A stretch of DNA of 26,770 nucleotides from Geodermatophilaceae bacterium (GTDB lineage Bacteria; Actinomycetota; Actinomycetes; Mycobacteriales; Geodermatophilaceae), in assembly GCA_013811805.1 (NCBI GenBank), contig JACCUM010000049.1, positions 1-26,770 on the forward strand, written 5' to 3'. A program made the translations under genes and the position numbers. The notes below the pieces were generated by a model. It ran no database searches and was not told where the DNA came from. It worked only from the letters and a program-made list of their open reading frames with translations. Below, in pieces: positions 22,311-26,770 of this stretch; positions within the stretch are counted from its first letter, which is position 1; each line of letters begins with the position of its first letter.

Positions 22311-24779
22311 TCAGCCGCCGAGGAGAATGTTCTCCTGGTACTCCACGCTGTCATTGGCGGCCAATTCCTCGTCGATCTGCGCCGCCTGGAGCGCAATTGC
22401 CAACACGAGTTGGGCTACATCGGGTGGTGGTGTCACTGTCGGGTCGATGAGCGCGAGTGCTGGATTGATCACGCCGGCAAGCGCAGCGGACAGTCCATCC
22501 AACTCGTCATTGGGGGTGCCCGGTGCTAGGACGATGGTCCCTTCGCCTGAAATGGTGAGTGTCGGAGGAAGCGCACTCTGGTCGAGCATGCCTGTAGCCA
22601 GCATCGCTTCTGCCACCGCACTGGTCTGTGCGAAGGTCTGCTCTGAGGTCGTCTGCGGTGCTTCGAGGATGGATTCGGGCTGCCCTGCAGAGCTGCCTCC
22701 CGCTGCCGCCTCCGAGATCACCGAAGCGACGAGTTGTGCGAATCCCTTGGCCACCGGGTTCGGCATGGTCGAGGCCAGCGCCCCCAGACCCTCCGCAAGC
22801 ATCGTGTCGGCGCGCTCTTCGGCATCATGACGGTTGCTCGTGATGTCCATACCAGCGTTGGTAAGCCCAGCCTCCACGATTCCTCGCAAGCGACCGGTTT
22901 GGGCGGCGACCTCAGATGCTGAACCGGGATCGGCCGCGTAGCCAGCCAACTGCTCGTCCTCGTAGGCGTACATCGCAGCTGCCATGCCCGCACCGGCGAC
23001 GGGATCGGTACCTAACAAGGTGGTGAAGCGAACTCGGGTCAGAAAGTCGAGGGTGTCCACCCCGGTCCCGGTGTCCTGGTCGCCTTCCGACGGTTCCGCC
23101 GCGGCAAAATCAACGACGAATGCGCCGAAACTGCGTGCCAGAGATTGGGTGATCTCGGGATTGACCTGGCCCAGCGAGGATTGCTCCGGCACTCCGGATG
23201 TTCCTACCCCATCCATGAAAGCGGCGAATTCAGCGTCGCTGGCGACGATCTCGACGATCGCTCGCATGGCTGTCTCGGCGCGAGCGATCTGGTCAGGGCT
23301 GCCCTCCGTGGCCCAGCTGGGGATGAAGTCGGTGAGTTGTCCGGCGCTCTCCCCGTCGTCGGACCACTCGAACCCGTAGACGTCGGCGAAGAACGTCTCC
23401 GGGGCGTAGCTATCGGGCATGTCTTCGCCAAGTATCAGGTCGTAGGTGGCTTCGTCGTTGCGGGCGACGACGTGCAGGAACGTGCGCCCCATCGAGTCGA
23501 CATCTGCAGTCAGGATCTCGACGGTGTCGTCGAGAAAGAAGTATCCGGCGTCCGCACTGAGGCGGATCAGGTCCTGGGTCGTCATCGCGAGGCGGTGGCT
23601 CAATCCGGTGCCGGCCTCGACGGTTGAGTAGTCCAGAAGCTCTGCCAGCTGCCCCAGTTGGTCGATGTCGCTACCGACGCCGATCATGGGCGGGCTGGTT
23701 GTGGGGCTGAGGGGTTGGGTCTCGATCTCATCGCCGTCCAGTGCGTCCCGGACCCAGGTGGGCAGACGTGCGTACCCGCCGCCGCCCGGACCACTACGCG
23801 AGAGAACGAGCATGCCGTTCGCTGAGGCTGCGGTCAGCGCCGCGACCACTGAGGAGTCCAGCCCACCGACGGTGTGAACACTGTACGAAGGAGGGCTGTC
23901 GTCCTCAGTTCGGGAGGTCGGCGCACTGGTCGTGTAGGTGAACGACGAGCCGGCAAGGTAGTCCGGCAGTTCGGTGATCCGTTCACCGACGGTTTCATAG
24001 AAGGCGGCCAAGAAGTCGATCTCGGCGGGAGTGAGTTCCTGCCCAGCCTGCGCGCGGCTGAGGATGGCGGCAACGTCGGCGAGGGCTTGAGTCACGGCTT
24101 GCGGACCGGCGGCACCGTCCAGCCCGTCGATGACTGTCGTCCCCGCCGTGACGCCCTCAGTAGCCGACACCGGAGGCGGTGCGAATTCTGGCCACAAGGT
24201 CATGGCGCCCCAGCCGAGGTGAGACACGACGAGCACGAGGTTCTCCGCGGTCGGGCCCTCGCGGAACATCCGAGCCTTCTCGATCACCCTGTCTTGAAAT
24301 TGCTCCCAGAGCAGGTGGCCTTCGGTGACGAAGCTGTCCAGGGCGAGCTTTCGGGCATCCGCCACGGCCACCCGATTCTCCAGGCGCAGCCGCTCGGCCT
24401 CTGCTGCTTCCGGAAGAGGCCAGAGATTCGGAGTCGGCGGCACGCCGAAGTCGTCGATCCCGGCGAGCTCCCAGCGGTAGAGCAAGTCATTCCTCGCAGC
24501 GATGAATGCGTCGACATCATCGGCCCACGCACGACCGACCGCGTACCCGTACTGGGTGCCTTCGACGGCGGTCTCCAAGGCGCCCGCGTTGTCTCCGATC
24601 TGAGCCGCGACCGCTGGGGACACGACCTCAGAGAAGGACAGCGCCACCTGGCTCAGAACCGAATGCACAGCGTCTCCGTGACCCAGCAGCACGCCGCTGA
24701 TCGACTGAAGTCTCTCCGCTCTACGCCGGATCTCGTCGGGATCGGCATCTGTGTCGGTCGGATGGAAGTCGGTGGTCAT
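22311..24779 (-). CDS. Large WXG/type VII secretion-associated hypothetical protein (DUF6571-like)
   Basis: This 822-residue acidic, alanine-rich protein has no signal peptide or membrane helix. Residues 15-110 form a predicted helical hairpin with conserved tryptophans (RAWADDVDAFIAARNDLL, YRWEL), like the WXG100/LXG N-termini that mark type VII substrates. Residues 240-280 form an amphipathic helix pair. From about 305 to 490 it resembles the actinobacterial DUF6571 / so-called TPR-repeat-region proteins, with LAELLDYSTVEAGTGLSHRL (378-397) and TFLHVVARNDEATYDLIL (433-450). The C-terminal 300 residues are helical and low in aromatics, with no toxin motif I can name. ATG 24779 has GAGG just upstream and a TAGCGT -10 box on the minus strand at 24852-24847. 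Family assignment is moderate and function is unknown. Confidence 0.7.
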   Translation of the reverse strand: MTTDFHPTDTDADPDEIRRRAERLQSISGVLLGHGDAVHSVLSQVALSFSEVVSPAVAAQIGDNAGALETAVEGTQYGYAVGRAWADDVDAFIAARNDLLYRWELAGIDDFGVPPTPNLWPLPEAAEAERLRLENRVAVADARKLALDSFVTEGHLLWEQFQDRVIEKARMFREGPTAENLVLVVSHLGWGAMTLWPEFAPPPVSATEGVTAGTTVIDGLDGAAGPQAVTQALADVAAILSRAQAGQELTPAEIDFLAAFYETVGERITELPDYLAGSSFTYTTSAPTSRTEDDSPPSYSVHTVGGLDSSVVAALTAASANGMLVLSRSGPGGGGYARLPTWVRDALDGDEIETQPLSPTTSPPMIGVGSDIDQLGQLAELLDYSTVEAGTGLSHRLAMTTQDLIRLSADAGYFFLDDTVEILTADVDSMGRTFLHVVARNDEATYDLILGEDMPDSYAPETFFADVYGFEWSDDGESAGQLTDFIPSWATEGSPDQIARAETAMRAIVEIVASDAEFAAFMDGVGTSGVPEQSSLGQVNPEITQSLARSFGAFVVDFAAAEPSEGDQDTGTGVDTLDFLTRVRFTTLLGTDPVAGAGMAAAMYAYEDEQLAGYAADPGSASEVAAQTGRLRGIVEAGLTNAGMDITSNRHDAEERADTMLAEGLGALASTMPNPVAKGFAQLVASVISEAAAGGSSAGQPESILEAPQTTSEQTFAQTSAVAEAMLATGMLDQSALPPTLTISGEGTIVLAPGTPNDELDGLSAALAGVINPALALIDPTVTPPPDVAQLVLAIALQAAQIDEELAANDSVEYQENILLGG

Positions 24780-24811
24780 CCTCGCCGTCCTGTTTCACAC
24801 GCCATCTCGTC

Positions 24812-24838
24812 GAACCGCCGTCCGGTTTGAACCGCCGT
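24812..24838. promoter_or_regulatory. Operator-like direct repeat with central dyad in the divergent promoter region
   Basis: GAACCGCCGT occurs twice with a 17-base period (24812-24821 and 24829-24838). Across the second copy, CGGTT-TG-AACCG (24823-24834) forms a near-palindrome. The repeats lie between the putative TAGCGT -10 box (24852-24847, minus strand) and ATG 24779, within the expected leader of the large gene, so a repressor or an RNA structure could act here. No regulator gene is adjacent. Confidence 0.4.
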
Positions 24839-24879
24839 TCCCCGAGACGCTAGGACGAACCGACCGCAGGCAGCGGGAG

Positions 24880-24888
24880 TTATCCACA
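24880..24888 (+). other. Isolated DnaA-box-like sequence (TTATCCACA)
   Basis: TTATCCACA is the consensus DnaA box of E. coli type and sits in the 178-bp region between the two divergent type VII-like genes. No cluster of further boxes is seen nearby, so it is not an origin. It may be a lone DnaA-titration or regulatory site, or chance. Confidence 0.3.
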
Positions 24889-24917
24889 GGCCGTCCAAGC
24901 CCCGGCACTGACGGGCT

Positions 24918-24923
24918 TACCGT
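24918..24923 (+). promoter_or_regulatory. Putative -10 box (TACCGT) for the EspC/WXG-like gene
   Basis: TACCGT lies 34 bases before the proposed GTG start at 24958 and would give a leader of about 28 nt that includes the AGGAAGG ribosome-binding site. No -35 element is recognisable. Confidence 0.3.
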
Positions 24924-24957
24924 CTGCACCAGCGACGACGAAGAGGAAGGGCCGAGG

Positions 24958-25272
24958 GTGGGTGCAGACGGGGTGGGTGTCGACCCGACGTCGGCTGAGC
25001 GGTCAGGCGGAGAGGTGGAATCCTTGGCCCAGCGGTACACCGATATCAGCACGAGGTTTCAGACCGAGATGTTGCTGCTGAGCGATGCCAGTTGGAGTGA
25101 GATGCCGGTCGTGAACGGCGCTCTCGATTACTGCGCCGACGTCGTAGGTCAGCTCACGGCGCTACAAGCCCACACCAGCACGTTGGGCACCAGTGCCGTC
25201 GAGGGGGCGGCAGCAGCTCGCCGGGCCGATGACGAGATCGGTGCTGGGTTGGGTTCGATCTACGCGGCTTGA
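24958..25272 (+). CDS. Small EspC/WXG100-like putative type VII secretion substrate
   Basis: This 104-residue protein is mostly helical. The first helix, SGGEVESLAQRYTDISTRFQTEMLLL (about 16-41), is followed by a turn with tryptophan (SDASWSEMP, 42-50) and a second long helix (51-100). This is the helix-turn-helix layout of WXG100 and EspC-like proteins, exported as hairpins by type VII systems. A strict WXG and a clean C-terminal YxxxD/E signal are not seen, so the assignment is tentative. The GTG at 24958 has AGGAAGG (24944-24950) seven bases upstream; the open frame continues upstream to 24751 without protein-like character. It is divergent from the large type VII-like gene and converges on the lipoprotein gene (17-bp gap). 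Confidence 0.6.
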   Translation: MGADGVGVDPTSAERSGGEVESLAQRYTDISTRFQTEMLLLSDASWSEMPVVNGALDYCADVVGQLTALQAHTSTLGTSAVEGAAAARRADDEIGAGLGSIYAA

Positions 25273-25289
25273 CCGTCGGCCGGCAGAAG

Positions 25290-26483
25290 TCAGGAGGTGC
25301 CGCCTCCGCCGCCGCCGATGGGCGGCGCCAGGATGCGCAGCACTCGATCGTCGTCCTCGGTCGGTGTCCCGACGCCGTCCCGGTTGCTGGTCGTCACCCA
25401 CAGCGCTCCCTCGGCGTCGAAGACCAGGGTGCGCAATCGGCCGTACGTGGTCGTCAGAAATTCCTGTAGTTCGCCCAGTGCGGCGTACTGCGCGTCCAGC
25501 TGGCTGACGTAGATGCGCTGACCATCCAGCGCCGACAGTGCGATCGAACCGCCGGCCAGCGCGCAGCCGCCGAGACCGTCACCCGGGGGGTCGATCTCCA
25601 GGATCGGATCGTTCGCACCCGAGTCAGCGCGGGGCCAGCCGTACTCCTCGTCCTCGACCAGGACGTTCACCTCGTCGGGGCCCCCTTCGATCACATCGGT
25701 CCCGAACATCTGTCCGTCCGGCCCCAGGCACAGCCCGGTGACGTTGCTGTGGCCGCTGGTGAAGATCGCCTCCGGCCCGGCCGGCTCGCCGAAGATGTCC
25801 ATCCGCAGCACTTTTCCGGCCAGATTCTGTTCGTCCTCGGCCAGGTCAGCGACGCCGGTGTCGCCCGTTCCGACGTAGAGCGCGCCGTCGACGCCGAAGA
25901 TGAGCGCCCCGCCGTTGTGTGTTGCGCCCCTGGGAATTCCGGTGAACACCGGATTGGGTGAACCCCCGATCGGAAACTTCACTACCCGGTTGTCTTCTGG
26001 GGTGGTGACGTAGGCATAGAGCAAGCGATCTTGGTCGTACGTCGGTGAGAGCGCCAGTCCGAGCAGCCCGCCGTCCCCGGTCACGTCCAGGCCAGGAACC
26101 ACCATGAGTTCCACCGGTGGCGAGGCGTCGGGGAAGACCTGCAGGATGCGTCCGGTGTTGCGTTCACCGACCAGGGCACTGCCATCGGTCAGGAGGACGA
26201 GTCCGGTCGGCAGTGACAACCCGGTCGCGACGACGTTGGAGTCCCCGCCCTCACCGTCCGGTCCGGGTTCGCCTGGCGGTGGCTGGTTGGGGCTCGGATC
26301 CTGCGGTGGCGCCACTACCGGTGGCGGTCCCTCGGGCTTGACGACCCACGCCCCGGCTGGGCTGTAACCATCCGAACAACCGGCCAGCGCCAGGATGCCG
26401 AGGCCGCTCATGGCTATGGCACGTCTGATCCGCGACGGAGGACTGAAAGCAGTCCGGGGAGCGCGCCAGCTCGAACGGGTCAC
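25290..26483 (-). CDS. PQQ-dependent sugar dehydrogenase-like (sorbosone/glucose dehydrogenase family) lipoprotein
   Basis: This is a 397-residue exported lipoprotein. A basic, hydrophobic signal peptide ends in the lipobox LAGC with Cys36. A proline-rich linker (about 50-80) leads to a six-bladed beta-propeller of the GSDH/L-sorbosone dehydrogenase family, with NVVATGLSLPTGL (83-95), GGLLGLALSPTY (138-149) and THNGGALIFGVDGALYVGTGD (188-208). H189 is the candidate catalytic base. It corresponds to mycobacterial LppZ (Rv3006). PQQ use is a family name, and many actinobacteria cannot make PQQ, so the real role at the outer face of the membrane is unclear. It ends in a poly-Gly tail. GTG 26483 has a TAGGCT -10 box six bases upstream. 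Confidence 0.9.
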   Translation of the reverse strand: MTRSSWRAPRTAFSPPSRIRRAIAMSGLGILALAGCSDGYSPAGAWVVKPEGPPPVVAPPQDPSPNQPPPGEPGPDGEGGDSNVVATGLSLPTGLVLLTDGSALVGERNTGRILQVFPDASPPVELMVVPGLDVTGDGGLLGLALSPTYDQDRLLYAYVTTPEDNRVVKFPIGGSPNPVFTGIPRGATHNGGALIFGVDGALYVGTGDTGVADLAEDEQNLAGKVLRMDIFGEPAGPEAIFTSGHSNVTGLCLGPDGQMFGTDVIEGGPDEVNVLVEDEEYGWPRADSGANDPILEIDPPGDGLGGCALAGGSIALSALDGQRIYVSQLDAQYAALGELQEFLTTTYGRLRTLVFDAEGALWVTTSNRDGVGTPTEDDDRVLRILAPPIGGGGGGTS

Positions 26484-26489
26484 CCCAGC

Positions 26490-26495
26490 AGCCTA
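26490..26495 (-). promoter_or_regulatory. Putative -10 box (TAGGCT) for the lipoprotein gene
   Basis: TAGGCT reads on the minus strand from 26495 to 26490, six bases before GTG 26483. The 11-mer TAGGCTGCTGG here also occurs in front of the divergent gene at 26548. Leaderless transcription is likely. Confidence 0.5.
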
Positions 26496-26547
26496 GGTAG
26501 ATGACCCGTTGCAGGCGTGTGAAGTGCGGCCCGGCATCGCGGCCACT

Positions 26548-26553
26548 TAGGCT
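26548..26553 (+). promoter_or_regulatory. Putative -10 box (TAGGCT) for the 2-hydroxyacid dehydrogenase gene
   Basis: TAGGCT ends eight bases before GTG 26562 and is followed by GCTGG, the same extended sequence as in the divergent lipoprotein promoter. It supports both the start choice and a nearly leaderless message. Confidence 0.5.
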
Positions 26554-26561
26554 GCTGGATC

Positions 26562-26770
26562 GTGACTCTCGAGGTGCTCCTTCCCAGCGATGGCGCGGCA
26601 CAGCGGCTGGCCGAACATCCCGATCTGCGTTGCCACGTTTATACGGGAACGGGTGAGGTCACGGACGAGGGGCGCAACTCAACAGTGTGGGTGCCGCCGT
26701 TCCTGGCCTCACTGGATGTCGCCGGCGTGCTTGCCCAGCTGCCCCGGCTCGAGGTGATCCAGCTACTCAG
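26562..26770 (+). CDS. N-terminus of a D-isomer-specific 2-hydroxyacid dehydrogenase (3' truncated by the window edge)
   Basis: From GTG 26562 the frame is open to the last base, giving 69 complete codons. It begins VTLEVLLPSDGAAQRLAEHP, then STVWVPPFLASLDVAGVLAQ and LPRLEVIQLLS. The pattern of a short beta-strand, an acidic loop and LPxLEVIQLLSAG is that of the N-terminal substrate domain of 2-hydroxyacid (phosphoglycerate-like) dehydrogenases. The NAD-binding domain and catalytic Arg/Glu/His lie beyond the window, so the family call is moderate and the substrate unknown. A TAGGCT -10 box lies eight bases before the start. It is divergent from the lipoprotein gene. Confidence 0.65.
   Translation, partial: MTLEVLLPSDGAAQRLAEHPDLRCHVYTGTGEVTDEGRNSTVWVPPFLASLDVAGVLAQLPRLEVIQLL

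Noticed and set aside
22327..24830. Long plus-strand ORFs opposite the 822-aa gene
   Set aside because: They are antisense shadows of a gene with better composition, a start signal and family resemblance.
24880..24888. Replication origin based on the DnaA-like box
   Set aside because: There is only one box, no AT-rich stretch and no dnaA/dnaN genes; it is listed as an isolated site only.
1..26770. CRISPR arrays, tRNA or rRNA genes, insertion sequences
   Set aside because: Reading both strands I saw no regularly spaced repeats, no cloverleaf with a TTCGA arm, no rRNA sequence, and no transposase ORF or terminal inverted repeats.

Overview
The window looks like a housekeeping segment of a high-GC actinobacterial chromosome. 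GTG and TTG starts are common, codon third positions are G/C rich, and promoters show TANNNT -10 boxes placed directly in front of start codons. Recalled from memory, and not aligned here, much of the gene order matches the Mycobacterium tuberculosis Rv3039c to Rv3006 block: enoyl-CoA hydratase, methyltransferase, hexapeptide transferase, GH57 enzyme, etfBA, cysteine desulfurase, mnmA, MetE-like protein, ligA, ACT protein, gatC, gatA, gatB and an LppZ-like lipoprotein. The mycobacterial PE/PPE/esx genes, pfkA and the Rv3032/Rv3030 genes of that block are absent, so this is probably a related but non-mycobacterial order (Nakamurellales, Frankiales or Geodermatophilales would fit). I cannot place it further.

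Layout. 1-2078: the end of a ferric-iron type ABC permease, overlapped by its ATPase. 2045-2500 (minus): a GtrA-like membrane protein. 2598-4356: an enoyl-CoA hydratase/isomerase and a SAM methyltransferase. 4313-4730 (minus): a small acidic protein whose reading frame may be broken. 4800-7171: a hexapeptide acyltransferase followed closely by an IlvG-like thiamine-diphosphate enzyme. 7245-8334: divergent GNAT and GrpB-family genes. 8340-9869 (minus): a GH57/DUF1957 glucan enzyme, divergent from etfBA (9997-11766). 11772-11921: a tandem 75-bp repeat. 11976-15293: cysteine desulfurase, mnmA and a MetE-like protein, joined by short gaps or overlap. 15351-17459: ligA. 17471-18148 (minus): an ACT-domain protein. 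18370-22302: gatC, gatA, two small membrane proteins and gatB. 22311-25272: two divergent genes that look type VII secretion related. 25290-26483 (minus): a sorbosone/glucose dehydrogenase-like lipoprotein, divergent from a 2-hydroxyacid dehydrogenase cut by the window end.

Functional links. The cysteine desulfurase can supply the sulfur that MnmA puts on tRNA wobble uridines. EtfAB accepts electrons from flavin dehydrogenases such as those of fatty-acid oxidation, which fits the nearby enoyl-CoA hydratase. GatCAB makes Gln-tRNA and/or Asn-tRNA by transamidation. The least explained parts are the type VII-like pair inserted between conserved neighbours, the acyltransferase/TPP-enzyme pair, the broken acidic ORF, the tandem repeat, and the repeated use of leaderless-type promoters (TAGGCT, TACCGT or TAGCGT 6-10 nt ahead of the start codon).
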